Counted from the stretch's first letter, positions 26,793-35,202 are shown. The stretch is DNA of 64,000 nucleotides from Balneolaceae bacterium UBA7797 (GCA_002480645.1 DLCN01000025.1:3492-67491); one strand, 5' to 3'. Notes: generated by a model not told the origin, from the letters alone. Numbers and translations: made by a program.

Positions 26793-29700
26793 TTATTTCA
26801 TGAGCAGCATCTTACGGGTTTGAATAAATCCACCCGCTTCCATTCGAAACAGGTAAACACCGGACGCCAGACCAGATGCATCAAAATTAATAGTGTGCAC
26901 TCCCGAACTAAATAATTCTTCATTTAATAAAATAGCGACCACTCGTCCCAACACATCAAATATTTTTAATGTTACTTTATTACTCATACCCAGTTTGAAT
27001 TCAATATTAGTGCTTGGGTTAAACGGATTCGGATAATTTTGGGAAAGTCTATAACCAAAAGGATTCTCCATTTCACTTTCATTAGCTATCTCAATATCTG
27101 AATTGGGGCTGTAAACCAATACTCTGCTTGACAGCAAACCATCCCGACCATCAAACTGTTTGGTTACATAGACTTCATAGAAGCCATCACCATTCATGTC
27201 TCCAACAGCTGGTTTTTCACGTTGGTTTACACCAGAACCCGTTGGGGTGGCTCCAGGTTCTGCCAGGGTGTAATCAGGTGTCGTGGATGGCTCGTTCATA
27301 CTTCCTTTGAAAATCACCGCATCGGGATATTCTGAAGTTGCTCCCGGAGAAAAGTATAAATCCTGATGAACGCTGCCTTCTTCTTTAGGCATGAAATGTA
27401 TTACCGCATCAACAAATGAGGTAAGAGGTGTAGTTCCAAAGCCACCAACATCTTCTGGAGTTACATAAAGTAAATAGTCTGGCTCTGTATCCATATTTTC
27501 TCCGCCTCTATACACAGCTATGGTTGGAATATCTGATGATCCGTATGCCTGATCTGCTAATACAGCTACATCACTAAAGCCATCTCCATCAAAATCACCA
27601 CCACTTATTTGTGCACCGAAAGCAAATATGGTTTCTGTTTCAGTGGGAGAAGGTTTTAAGGTGATGAGAGGGGTTGTTAAAGTATCGCCGATATCGCCAT
27701 TGACAAAATCATCCCCCGAATAGATTAACACCGCCCCAGAAGCATTGGTCGTGCGGTCATAATCAACAAAACCAAGAGCGAAGTCATTGTAGCCATCCCC
27801 GTTTACATCTCCAACAGGCTCGGCTATCCTACCTACAGGGATATATGGGAATTGTGCTATAGATGTATCATTTTCGAAAGAAACGGTCAGATCAGGCTTT
27901 TCGTAGGTCGTATTAGTTCCAAAATAAATCCATGCTTTGTTTATTTGGGCTCCACCATTCTGAGTATAGTTTGAGCCCACAAGCAACTCATCTCCTTCTA
28001 TCCCATCAATATTGCCAATGTTTTTTATCGTGAACTCACCAGAGCTATTATCAATCTGCCCCATTGGCTCCAGATTTATAGTCCCCAAAACTTCAATGGT
28101 ATCTACTGGAACGTCATTTGCTATTTTAGACTTTCCTTGATTGTTAATTATTAACTTATCCGATTCGGTTAATTCGTCCATCGGTTCGCTAAAAGTGATT
28201 TTAAATCCTGAACCTGGATCCACTCCCCCGGATGATTTTGGTGATATCTTTACTACTTCGTGATGGTGATAAGTCTCCTCATCTCCACCTAGTTTTCTGT
28301 TTTCTGAGTCAACTGATTCTTCCACAAGATCTTCATCATCTACAATCTCTAGCTCATAATATGCAAATTGAATATATACTTGCTCCTCACAGGAACTGCC
28401 GTATTCTGAACAGCCATGATATTGGCTGGATGTACCAAACCCAGATTTATGATTGGTTTCCAGAACCGGAATAAATGACTCTCCCCATGCAGCTTCCATC
28501 AACTCAATACGTTCAATTTCTGCCATTCTTTCAATTTCCTCAGTGTAAGTTTGCACCTCAAAGGGTGAATTAAATTCTACAAGGCTTACTCCACCCGTTG
28601 AAATACTGTAATCCCAGGCATACATCCCCCTAGTGGCATTTTCAGGATCAGCATATCCGCTGTAATGTGAATACGGATATGACGAACCGGGTAGATACCA
28701 TTCAGAATTATTGCAAGAATTATAGCTGCAAGGCAAAATTGTTTGATCTGCAACAATGGATATCGGTGAAGAACAGCTTTCAACAACATTTTCACCGGAA
28801 CAATGGCTATAATCGCCCTCTTGCCAAATAAAAATAACCGGTGCATCTGTATCCGATTCTGTGGTGATTTTCGCAGCCCCATCATTACCACTGGTATCAA
28901 CAAGAACTACCCGATCCACCAAACAGTTTGTACTTATTATTTCAGGATTTCGTACGTGCAGTGAATCTCCGGAATAATCTATATCACGAATATCGCAAAC
29001 GGGATCGCTAAAATAGATTTGTTGTAACCCTTTTATAGGGAATAGTCGATCGTCGGAGGATAGTATTTCCAGCTCGTTATCGCCATCAAAATCTTCGATA
29101 TAATAGCGTCTATTGGCTAACGGTTCACCTGAAGTAAGCACCCATTCATGAGAAAAAACCAGTTCCATCTCTCTTTCCTCATTTAGCTGAAATTCATACA
29201 TCATTGATGCATAGCTTGGTAATGCTTCGCCCATTATATAGATACTATTACCACTTCCGCTTAATGATTCATCCGAAAAGATCCGGGGAGCAGTAATAAA
29301 TTCAATTTCGAAATCAGCAAAACTAAACTCATGATATTCTAAAGACTCTGCATCTTCCTGATTGCCGAAAATGATCATACATTCATCAAAGTTAAACTCA
29401 TCATTCTCACAAATTAATACATCGGGGTATTCATCAGAGTCGAACAAAGCAGGTATTGAAATTGCAGCAGAGTAATATCTTTGGGTTCCTGTTATTTCCT
29501 GTGTTCTTTCGCCAATAATAAAATCCTCAGAATCAGATGAGCTAACCGGATAGATTTCAACATTTCCCGCCACATTTATAGTAGCAATCTGGCTTTGTTC
29601 GCTGTTTGTTAAATTACCCACTGGAAAATAAGTACCATCCACCATGCTTGACTTATATAACTCGCCATCTGTACTGTAACTTAAAAAGGTAGTTACTGTG

Positions 29701-29951
29701 TGAAATATTTCAGAACCTGATCTTAAATCAGTCCAGGTTTCCCAATTTTGAATGAAATCAAAGTTACCATCACCATTTAAATCACCTGCGGGTATTCCAG
29801 GATCAGACGGATTTGAAAACCGGGCAGGGTTTTCACTCTGGATCGTTTTAATTGTGGAAATCGGTGTTACTACCTCAGGTGTTGTTTGTGCATTTAACGA
29901 AATTGAAAAACATAAAAAAAGCACAAGCAATAGATAGTCTTTTCTAATCAT
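26793..29951 (-). CDS. T9SS-exported FG-GAP/VCBS repeat protein
   Basis: 1052 residues with signal peptide (1-21, ending LNAQ). Several FG-GAP type calcium-binding loops are visible: DLNGDGNFDF (about 57), DFDGDNELEI, DVNGDGYNDFALG, DFDGDGFSDV and DMNGDGFYEV, so integrin-alpha-like propellers probably flank a cysteine-containing middle region (about 330-540) with CSxxx pairs. A T9SS sorting domain with NYPNPFNP is at the C-terminus (about 970-1052). The gene lies entirely inside the segment bounded by the 78-bp yjbQ repeats; its stop begins two bases after the yjbQ stop codon. The product should be secreted or surface bound; the ligand is unknown. Confidence 0.9.
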   Translation of the reverse strand: MIRKDYLLLVLFLCFSISLNAQTTPEVVTPISTIKTIQSENPARFSNPSDPGIPAGDLNGDGNFDFIQNWETWTDLRSGSEIFHTVTTFLSYSTDGELYKSSMVDGTYFPVGNLTNSEQSQIATINVAGNVEIYPVSSSDSEDFIIGERTQEITGTQRYYSAAISIPALFDSDEYPDVLICENDEFNFDECMIIFGNQEDAESLEYHEFSFADFEIEFITAPRIFSDESLSGSGNSIYIMGEALPSYASMMYEFQLNEEREMELVFSHEWVLTSGEPLANRRYYIEDFDGDNELEILSSDDRLFPIKGLQQIYFSDPVCDIRDIDYSGDSLHVRNPEIISTNCLVDRVVLVDTSGNDGAAKITTESDTDAPVIFIWQEGDYSHCSGENVVESCSSPISIVADQTILPCSYNSCNNSEWYLPGSSYPYSHYSGYADPENATRGMYAWDYSISTGGVSLVEFNSPFEVQTYTEEIERMAEIERIELMEAAWGESFIPVLETNHKSGFGTSSQYHGCSEYGSSCEEQVYIQFAYYELEIVDDEDLVEESVDSENRKLGGDEETYHHHEVVKISPKSSGGVDPGSGFKITFSEPMDELTESDKLIINNQGKSKIANDVPVDTIEVLGTINLEPMGQIDNSSGEFTIKNIGNIDGIEGDELLVGSNYTQNGGAQINKAWIYFGTNTTYEKPDLTVSFENDTSIAQFPYIPVGRIAEPVGDVNGDGYNDFALGFVDYDRTTNASGAVLIYSGDDFVNGDIGDTLTTPLITLKPSPTETETIFAFGAQISGGDFDGDGFSDVAVLADQAYGSSDIPTIAVYRGGENMDTEPDYLLYVTPEDVGGFGTTPLTSFVDAVIHFMPKEEGSVHQDLYFSPGATSEYPDAVIFKGSMNEPSTTPDYTLAEPGATPTGSGVNQREKPAVGDMNGDGFYEVYVTKQFDGRDGLLSSRVLVYSPNSDIEIANESEMENPFGYRLSQNYPNPFNPSTNIEFKLGMSNKVTLKIFDVLGRVVAILLNEELFSSGVHTINFDASGLASGVYLFRMEAGGFIQTRKMLLMK

Positions 29952-30192
29952 ACTTACCCCTACAAATTGAAAATATGATTCGAATAAAACTTAAAGTATT
30001 TAGAAATACAAGGAAATCATGAAAAACTTGATTATCCCTTAATTTAGCATCAATTAATTCATCACTTAAGCAAACTAATATCGGTGAGCGCCCCGGTAAA
30101 CAGTGTATTTCCTTATTTGGCCTTGCGAAATTTACATCTTCATAAGAATAAAAAACTACAGGACTGTTTAGATTAATAAACTTGTCCACTTC
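29944..30192 (-). pseudogene. Truncated remnant of a DUF2179-type gene 3' end
   Basis: Read on the minus strand, this 82-codon open stretch begins after a stop codon and lacks a proper start. Its translation FYSYEDVNF...EI..L..RSP aligns with the C-terminus of the DUF2179 protein encoded at 31318-31902 (FYSSEDVKF...EIDNLSSRRSP), while nothing of the earlier domains is present. The frame then runs on into the start of the FG-GAP gene without homology. It is best read as a 5'-truncated, decayed copy of that gene's end and not a functional gene. Confidence 0.7.
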
Positions 30193-30253
30193 TTACCAGC
30201 TTTTACAATTTGGATCTGTCAACTATAGAGTAGTTGGTGTAAACCTCGGTTCT

Positions 30254-30331
30254 TGGCAGGGTATCTATCTGTGTGAACATAGAAACCGGGGAGGCGAACG
30301 TAAGATCGTCGCCACATTAATGGGAGTTTGA
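30254..30331 (+). pseudogene. yjbQ 3'-end fragment / right copy of 78-bp repeat
   Basis: Encodes the last 25 codons plus stop of YjbQ (WQGIYLCEHRNRGGERKI...) with no upstream part of the gene. Nearly identical to 26714-26791. The 61 nt to its left (30193-30253) are not yjbQ-like and contain an inverted repeat CAACTA-5 nt-TAGTTG at 30220-30236. Confidence 0.92.
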
Positions 30332-30342
30332 TTCAGTCGGGA

Positions 30343-31227
30343 TCACTGATCTTCAACTTCTTTCACCTTTAAAGCATGTTCGTACGGTTTAATTTTATCG
30401 CCTGCTTTTTTCATATATACAAAAGTGAATGACGCACCGAATAAGACGATAATTGCTGAATAAAAAACCCACACCAGCAATAGTACCAGTGAACCCGCTG
30501 CCCCATATACGCTTCCGAGCGAGCTATTCCCGAGATAAAATCCGATCACAAATTTCCCGATCGTGAATAAAATAGCTGAGAATAATGACCCCGCCCAAAC
30601 ATCATTCCAATTGATCTTCAGATCCGGCAGGATCTTAAACATCAATGCAAAAACGACAGTTACTATACCAATAGAAAGAGAAATATTTATCGCCCGGATT
30701 ATGATAAAACCGATACTGGAAAAAGATTCGGTAAGAAAGTCTTTGAAAAATGATAATCCCGTGTCAATGAGCAAGGTAATTGCCAGCAGAAATCCAATAC
30801 TCACTACCATCCCCAAAGAAAGTAAACGGTTTCTCAGAAAGTGAATAAGATCACGTTTCGGATCCGATTTCACCTGCCAGATGGCATTCAACCCATCCTG
30901 AAGTGAACTAAAAACAGCCGTGGCACTGATCAGCATGGAGATCACCCCAACAACTTTAGCGATCCAGGTTGTCCCGATTCCACTGTTATTTTCTATGATA
31001 CGTTGTACAATCTGTGCACTATCCGGTCCATATAGATTTGTAAGCTGTTCCAGCAATGCATTTTTTACCATTACATCTTCGAACGCTGAACCGGCAATGG
31101 TCAATAGTATGATAAGAATAGCCGGTAACGAAAATATTAGATAGAATGCGATGGATGAACTGTAGAGCAGTGGTTTACTCGAAAAGAACTTAGTGAACGA
31201 CTCTTTAGTGATTTCCCAATAATTCAT
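30343..31227 (-). CDS. YihY/BrkB family inner-membrane protein
   Basis: 294 residues with six predicted membrane helices and family signatures: FxFLIFSLPAIL-type first helix, a region like LQDGLNAIWQVK (about 108-119) and the C-terminal GSVYGAAGSLVLLLVWVFYS. Formerly mislabelled ribonuclease BN, the family is an inner-membrane protein of unknown transport function. The C-terminus is a charged cytosolic tail. It is minus strand and follows the DUF2179 gene in the same direction with a 90-nt gap. Confidence 0.93.
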   Translation of the reverse strand: MNYWEITKESFTKFFSSKPLLYSSSIAFYLIFSLPAILIILLTIAGSAFEDVMVKNALLEQLTNLYGPDSAQIVQRIIENNSGIGTTWIAKVVGVISMLISATAVFSSLQDGLNAIWQVKSDPKRDLIHFLRNRLLSLGMVVSIGFLLAITLLIDTGLSFFKDFLTESFSSIGFIIIRAINISLSIGIVTVVFALMFKILPDLKINWNDVWAGSLFSAILFTIGKFVIGFYLGNSSLGSVYGAAGSLVLLLVWVFYSAIIVLFGASFTFVYMKKAGDKIKPYEHALKVKEVEDQ

Positions 31228-31317
31228 GCAGATAAATGAGTTTCCCGAATCAGCTTAGTTATTTGAGGTGCTGACTGTGATTTATCTTTATTAATGTTTC
31301 TGACCGGCAAAAGTTCC

Positions 31318-31902
31318 TTAAATACCTTTCCTAACCCCTAAAAGGCGATTCACCGGAGATCGGCGACTGCTCAAATTGTCTATTTCACCTACCGAGTTCG
31401 AAAATTTCACATCTTCTGAAGAATAGAATGCCTGAGGGTCGTTTGCCTCGATCAAAGTAACGATCTCGTTCCATCGTTTTCGTTTCAAGACAGTAAAAAT
31501 GATCTTTACCGGCTCTACATCCACTCCCCCTTTTGCATCCAATGTGGTTATTGTAAAACCGGATGCTTTCAGCGCCTCGGTAAGAACCTGAAATTTGTTT
31601 CGGGTAATAATTCGAACTATGATCGTACCAACCTTTAATTTTCCTTCTATCATCATACCCACATAAGTACCGGTGGCAAAACCTCCGGCATAAGCTACGT
31701 AATTCACCACGCTGTCGAGATTCTGTATGAGTTGACCAATTACCAAAACCCAGATCAATACTTCAAAAAAACCAAGGATCGTAGCTTTGAGCTTAAACCC
31801 GCGAGAAACCATCACAATTCTGAGTGTTCCCAGACTCACATCGGTAATTCGGGCCAGAAAGATCAATACAGGGATCAGATAAGAAGGGATGAGTTCAAAC
31901 AT
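31318..31902 (-). CDS. DUF2179 membrane protein (UPF0316 type)
   Basis: 194 residues from the ATG at 31900-31902; the longer open frame upstream runs through the tRNA-Ser gene and its terminator and is rejected. Three membrane helices fill about 1-85 (the DUF5698 region with ARITDVSLGTLRIVMVSRG), followed by a cytosolic DUF2179 domain (about 90-165) with the TTLDAKGGVDVEPVKIIFTVLKRK strand pattern. Function in the family is unknown; DUF2179 domains also occur in YitT-type membrane proteins. The last ~45 codons have a decayed copy at 29944-30192. Confidence 0.9.
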   Translation of the reverse strand: MFELIPSYLIPVLIFLARITDVSLGTLRIVMVSRGFKLKATILGFFEVLIWVLVIGQLIQNLDSVVNYVAYAGGFATGTYVGMMIEGKLKVGTIIVRIITRNKFQVLTEALKASGFTITTLDAKGGVDVEPVKIIFTVLKRKRWNEIVTLIEANDPQAFYSSEDVKFSNSVGEIDNLSSRRSPVNRLLGVRKGI

Positions 31903-31913
31903 AATGGTGGGTA

Positions 31914-31944
31914 ATAAAAAAAGGCTCCCAAAATAGGGAGCCTT
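31914..31944 (-). terminator. Intrinsic terminator of tRNA-Ser
   Basis: On the minus strand a 9-bp perfect stem (AAGGCTCCC at 31921-31929 with GGGAGCCTT at 31936-31944), 6-nt loop, is followed by a T-run at 31914-31920. It lies 20 nt past the tRNA 3' end and 11 nt before the DUF2179 ATG. Confidence 0.88.
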
Positions 31945-31964
31945 AACTTTACATTGGCTTTCTG

Positions 31965-32053
31965 CGGAGAGGGAGGGATTCGAACCCTCGTTACGTGTTT
32001 CCACGTAAACTCCCTTAGCAGGGGAGCGCTTTCAGCCACTCAGCCACCTCTCC
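31965..32053 (-). tRNA. tRNA-Ser (anticodon GCU)
   Basis: 89 nt on the minus strand. Acceptor arm GGAGAGG pairs with CCTCTCC, discriminator G; D arm region GGCTGAGTGGCTGAAAG; anticodon arm CTCCC-CTGCTAA-GGGAG with anticodon GCT reading AGC/AGU; a long variable arm (TTACGTG/CACGTAA) as expected for a class II serine tRNA; T loop TTCGAAT. The terminal CCA is not encoded. Confidence 0.97.
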
Positions 32054-32066
32054 TTGAAAAGGACGT

Positions 32067-32097
32067 CAAATATACGGTAGTTCTATTGCCTAAGCAA
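32067..32097 (-). promoter_or_regulatory. Promoter of tRNA-Ser (Bacteroidetes-type)
   Basis: Minus strand: TTG at 32095-32097, 20-nt spacer, TATATTTG at 32067-32074, exact match to TAnnTTTG. The start of transcription would fall a few nt before the tRNA 5' end at 32053. Confidence 0.85.
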
Positions 32098-32111
32098 TGC
32101 TTTCCCCCGAT

Positions 32112-32672
32112 TTATTTATCATCTTTAAGAATATAGATCTGAGCCAGATTTCTTCCTTCCTGTGCATAATCGAGCCCGTAGCCTAAAACAAATTTTGTAG
32201 GTATTTCAAATCCTACATAATCGATCTGTACGTCATGTAAGGTTGCGTCTTTTTTGTGTAACAGGGTTACTACTTTTACGGATTCAGGCTCGAGTGATTC
32301 CATCTTTTCGATCATATATTTCATGGATAGACCGGTATCAATGATGTCTTCAACCAGTATCACATGGCGACCTTTCAGTTTGGCATCAATGTGTTTCAAT
32401 TCTGTTACCTCTCCGGAAGACACCTTTTCATCGCCGTAACTGCTCAACTTCATAAAATCGACTTCACAGGGAATGGTAATATTACGCATCAGGTCGGCCA
32501 GAAATATGAACGACCCGTTGAGCACCCCGATCAAAATGGGCTTCTTGCCGGCAAATTCCTTATCAATTTGCTTTCCTAACAGATCCAGTCTGGCCTCGAT
32601 CTGATCTTTTGTGATAAAAACTTCGAAAGTCTCCCCGTTACAAACAGTTGTTTCAGGTAAATATAAACTCAT
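32112..32672 (-). CDS. hpt: Hypoxanthine phosphoribosyltransferase
   Basis: 186 residues. The PRPP-binding signature VILVEDIIDTG (about 97-107) and the GVLNGSFIFLADLMR segment are diagnostic of purine salvage phosphoribosyltransferases, which convert hypoxanthine/guanine and PRPP to IMP/GMP in the cytosol. It overlaps tilS by 4 nt at its start, so translation is coupled; tilS-hpt neighbours are common across bacteria. The gene order here is birA-tilS-hpt on the minus strand. Confidence 0.96.
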   Translation of the reverse strand: MSLYLPETTVCNGETFEVFITKDQIEARLDLLGKQIDKEFAGKKPILIGVLNGSFIFLADLMRNITIPCEVDFMKLSSYGDEKVSSGEVTELKHIDAKLKGRHVILVEDIIDTGLSMKYMIEKMESLEPESVKVVTLLHKKDATLHDVQIDYVGFEIPTKFVLGYGLDYAQEGRNLAQIYILKDDK

Positions 32673-34018
32673 AATTCAGGTTTGATCTTAAGCTGGAAAA
32701 TATGTCGGGTGCTATCAGTAATTTTCACTAATTCCGATATAGATCCATGCTCGCCGTTATCGGTTTTTTCCGGAAATATTAAAGCATCAATAGTACCATC
32801 TGCCCCCTTCAATATCAAAGCCTTTTCTTTCATTTCGGCAGAGATCTTACGGTTTGTGAGATGGTCTGATACTTTTTGATGATTTTTCATCCCAAACGGG
32901 ATAAATGAATCACCGGCCGTCCATTTCCTTATGGTAACAGGCCATTGTATCTGATCTGCATCCATGTACAAGACGGCGTCCTTTGATCTTGAAGATGATA
33001 TTCTGAGCTCCAGATTATTTTTATGGGTCGGTTCTGTCAGTTCTTTTCTTGATAGTATTATGTGATCACCGTATGCCTCATCTTGCTCTTTCACCACCTT
33101 AAGATGTTCGCGGTCAAGTAACAACCAATACTGAGCATCGATCTGCAATCGTTGTCCGGAATGCAACTCATGCAATGATTTTGACAGATCCAGAAATCCC
33201 TTGGAAACTCCTGTTTCCGTCTTTGATTCAACAAAGCGTTTTAGCACTGCTTTATGCAATTCCTCTTCTAAGGAGAGTAATCCCTTAAGAATTAATCCCT
33301 TTTCATCACTCAATGCAGTAAGTACGTAACTCACTGCCTGTTCTGTAACTATTCCTGTTTTAGATAAATGAAGAATATTCTCTACCCATCCGGGGAAAAA
33401 GCCCTCCAATAAAGGACTCAATTCTTTTCTGATCATATTACGTGCAAACTCTGACCTGAGATTTGATTCATCTATCCGATATGGAATGGCTTCCGTTTTG
33501 CAGTAATCAAGGATCTGCTCTTTCTTGACTGTTAGCAGAGGTCGAAATAATTCTCCGTCCCAGATCTTCATACCCTGCCAGGTTTCCGGGCCGCTTCCAC
33601 GAAAGATCTTTTGCAGAATTGTCTCAACCTGATCGTCTTCATGATGAGCCAAAACGATCATGGAGGCATCCAGCTCACGTTTCAGATCTCTGAATATCTG
33701 ATAACGAATTTCCCGGGCTCTATTTTGAAAATTCCCCTTCCCTGTTTCAATACCGGGTTTCAGCGATATACAATCAAAGCCCCACTCAGCACTCATTCCT
33801 TCCACCAGCTCCTGATCCAGATCTGATTCTTTACCCCTTTTTTCGTAATTGACATGAACTACCGTACCACCGGCACCGAATTTATACAGAGCATATAGCA
33901 GAGCCATTGAATCCGGTCCGCCACTCACCGCAACGATAATATTTTGAAGGTCCAGCTGGAATTGCCCGGAATAGCCGCTAATGCAGGAATTAATCAAGGT
34001 GGATTCGGATTTGCTCAT
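32669..34018 (-). CDS. tilS: tRNA(Ile)-lysidine synthase
   Basis: 449 residues starting at ATG 34016-34018; the TTG two codons earlier is not preferred. The N-terminal PP-loop motif SGGPDS is at 32-37, followed by the HHEDDQVET ATPase segment and the RNMIRKEL substrate-binding helix, then a TilS C-terminal domain. The enzyme modifies C34 of the tRNA(Ile) CAU anticodon to lysidine and is normally essential. Its start overlaps the birA stop by 29 nt, and its stop overlaps the hpt start by 4 nt, a tightly packed operon. Confidence 0.96.
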   Translation of the reverse strand: MSKSESTLINSCISGYSGQFQLDLQNIIVAVSGGPDSMALLYALYKFGAGGTVVHVNYEKRGKESDLDQELVEGMSAEWGFDCISLKPGIETGKGNFQNRAREIRYQIFRDLKRELDASMIVLAHHEDDQVETILQKIFRGSGPETWQGMKIWDGELFRPLLTVKKEQILDYCKTEAIPYRIDESNLRSEFARNMIRKELSPLLEGFFPGWVENILHLSKTGIVTEQAVSYVLTALSDEKGLILKGLLSLEEELHKAVLKRFVESKTETGVSKGFLDLSKSLHELHSGQRLQIDAQYWLLLDREHLKVVKEQDEAYGDHIILSRKELTEPTHKNNLELRISSSRSKDAVLYMDADQIQWPVTIRKWTAGDSFIPFGMKNHQKVSDHLTNRKISAEMKEKALILKGADGTIDALIFPEKTDNGEHGSISELVKITDSTRHIFQLKIKPEL

Positions 34019-34769
34019 GAGCAAAAGTATCCACTTCGAGTTCCTTATTCAATACCATCATACTACCGGTCTCATTTATTCCCAGAAATTTAAACAACCC
34101 TTCACGGGGCTTGTCGTCGACGGTAAGATGCACCCATTTGCCGTATCCTATCAGATGCTTATTGATCATTTTGATCAAAGCAATGTCTTTAGTTTCCCAC
34201 AACCGGTAATAGTACTCAATCTTAGTCAGGATCTGGCTTAATACACGCTCGCGTTCAAACTCTGATCCGGTTAGTTTAGCAAGAGAAGTGGCATGTTTTA
34301 ATCCTGAACCAAAAGCAGTCTCATTCACGTTCAATCCGATACCGATTACCAATCTCGATATTTGTGAACCTAGAAACACTGATTCTGTAAGAAGTCCGGC
34401 AATTTTTTTTCCTTCGCAGAAAACGTCATTAGGCCATTTCAGCTTGCACTCTTTCCTGGTGAGATAAGAACATACATCGGCAACTGCCAGGGCACAGGCA
34501 AGTGTAAGGGTGGTGAGTGCCACAGAGTGATTCGGCTCCAGTATGATACTGAAGGTGAGATTCTGGTCGGCAGAAGCAATCCAGCTTCGGTCATATTGAC
34601 CTCTACCTTGCTTCTGCCAATCAGCCAGAATCAATGTTCCATGCAGCGATTGCCCGCTGACCATTTCTTTGGCGTACTTGTTGGTAGAATTCAGCTCATC
34701 AAAATAAAGCAGCGAACTGCCCAACCAGTTAGTTACCTGATACTTTTTGAATAATGCTGAATTGAACAA
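33990..34769 (-). CDS. birA: Biotin-[acetyl-CoA-carboxylase] ligase
   Basis: 259 residues from TTG (no in-frame ATG precedes the conserved part). The catalytic lipoate/biotin-ligase domain shows STNKYAKEM, the biotin-binding GRGQYDRSW loop (about 57-65) and KWPNDVFCEGKKIAGLL. The N-terminal winged-helix DNA-binding domain of E. coli BirA is missing, so it is a group I ligase without repressor function. It charges the biotin carrier protein of carboxylases. It lies 5 nt after the small glycogen-binding-type gene and overlaps tilS. Confidence 0.95.
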   Translation of the reverse strand: MFNSALFKKYQVTNWLGSSLLYFDELNSTNKYAKEMVSGQSLHGTLILADWQKQGRGQYDRSWIASADQNLTFSIILEPNHSVALTTLTLACALAVADVCSYLTRKECKLKWPNDVFCEGKKIAGLLTESVFLGSQISRLVIGIGLNVNETAFGSGLKHATSLAKLTGSEFERERVLSQILTKIEYYYRLWETKDIALIKMINKHLIGYGKWVHLTVDDKPREGLFKFLGINETGSMMVLNKELEVDTFAHEQIRIHLD

Positions 34770-34774
34770 GGATC

Positions 34775-35074
34775 TTAATCGCCAATAATTACTACTGAAT
34801 CTTCTGTTCCGAATTCATTTGGAACATAAGCATCTGCGTCATAGTCATTTTCCCAAACTTCGCCGTCAATCAGATATTTAAATTTATATTCTGAATTTGG
34901 CTTTAATCTAAGTTCGGTTTTGTACTCTCCATTCTTCTGTTCCAATTTGGTAGAAGTCGGATCCCAATCATTAAAATCGCCGGCGATTGCTACTTCTTCG
35001 TTAACAATTTCAGAGGGTACTGAAAAGGTAACTTTGCAAACGGTACGTTTTGGTGTGAATTTTTTTGCTAGCAT
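34775..35074 (-). CDS. Isoamylase-N/CBM48-like domain protein
   Basis: 99 residues, essentially one immunoglobulin-like early-set domain: AIAGDFNDWDPTSTKL, then LRLKPNSEYKFKYLIDGEVWEND, the pattern of glycogen-branching-enzyme N-terminal domains and AMPK beta-type CBM48 modules. No catalytic domain is attached. Stand-alone proteins of this kind are common in Bacteroidota, probably glycogen binding, but no function is proven. It has a plausible promoter 35 nt upstream and probably leads the birA-tilS-hpt operon, an odd but compact arrangement. Confidence 0.88.
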   Translation of the reverse strand: MLAKKFTPKRTVCKVTFSVPSEIVNEEVAIAGDFNDWDPTSTKLEQKNGEYKTELRLKPNSEYKFKYLIDGEVWENDYDADAYVPNEFGTEDSVVIIGD

Positions 35075-35108
35075 GATGTTGATAAATAATCTAGTTGTTG
35101 GTGAATAT

Positions 35109-35139
35109 GAAACTTACCTGTTTTATTTAACCATATCAA
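35109..35139 (-). promoter_or_regulatory. Probable promoter of the CBM48-birA-tilS-hpt operon
   Basis: Minus strand: TTG at 35137-35139, 20-nt spacer, TAAGTTTC at 35109-35116, one mismatch to TAnnTTTG. Distance to the ATG is about 35 nt. Confidence 0.5.
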
Positions 35140-35169
35140 TCATTACGCCATAAAGAAATTGTTATATGA

Positions 35170-35202
35170 TATATTTTAATTTATTAATTAAATTAAAATA
35201 TA
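35170..35202. repeat. Perfect 14-bp all-A/T hairpin
   Basis: TATATTTTAATTTA (35170-35183), 5-nt loop, TAAATTAAAATATA (35189-35202). It lies between the ptsI stop and the promoter of the next operon. The flanks are also very A/T-rich. Possibly a transcription end or a protein-binding site. Confidence 0.4.

Noticed and set aside
29944..30189. 81-residue protein beginning at GTG
   Set aside because: Its start is a GTG inside a truncated DUF2179 fragment and the second half has no homology; treated as a pseudogene.
26792..30253. Reading the insert as an insertion sequence or genomic island
   Set aside because: No transposase, integrase or terminal inverted repeats were found; only the 78-bp direct repeat and the DUF2179 remnant support rearrangement.
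31903..32004. 34-codon N-terminal extension of the DUF2179 protein
   Set aside because: It would read through the tRNA-Ser terminator and part of the tRNA gene; the ATG at 31900-31902 starts directly at the membrane domain.
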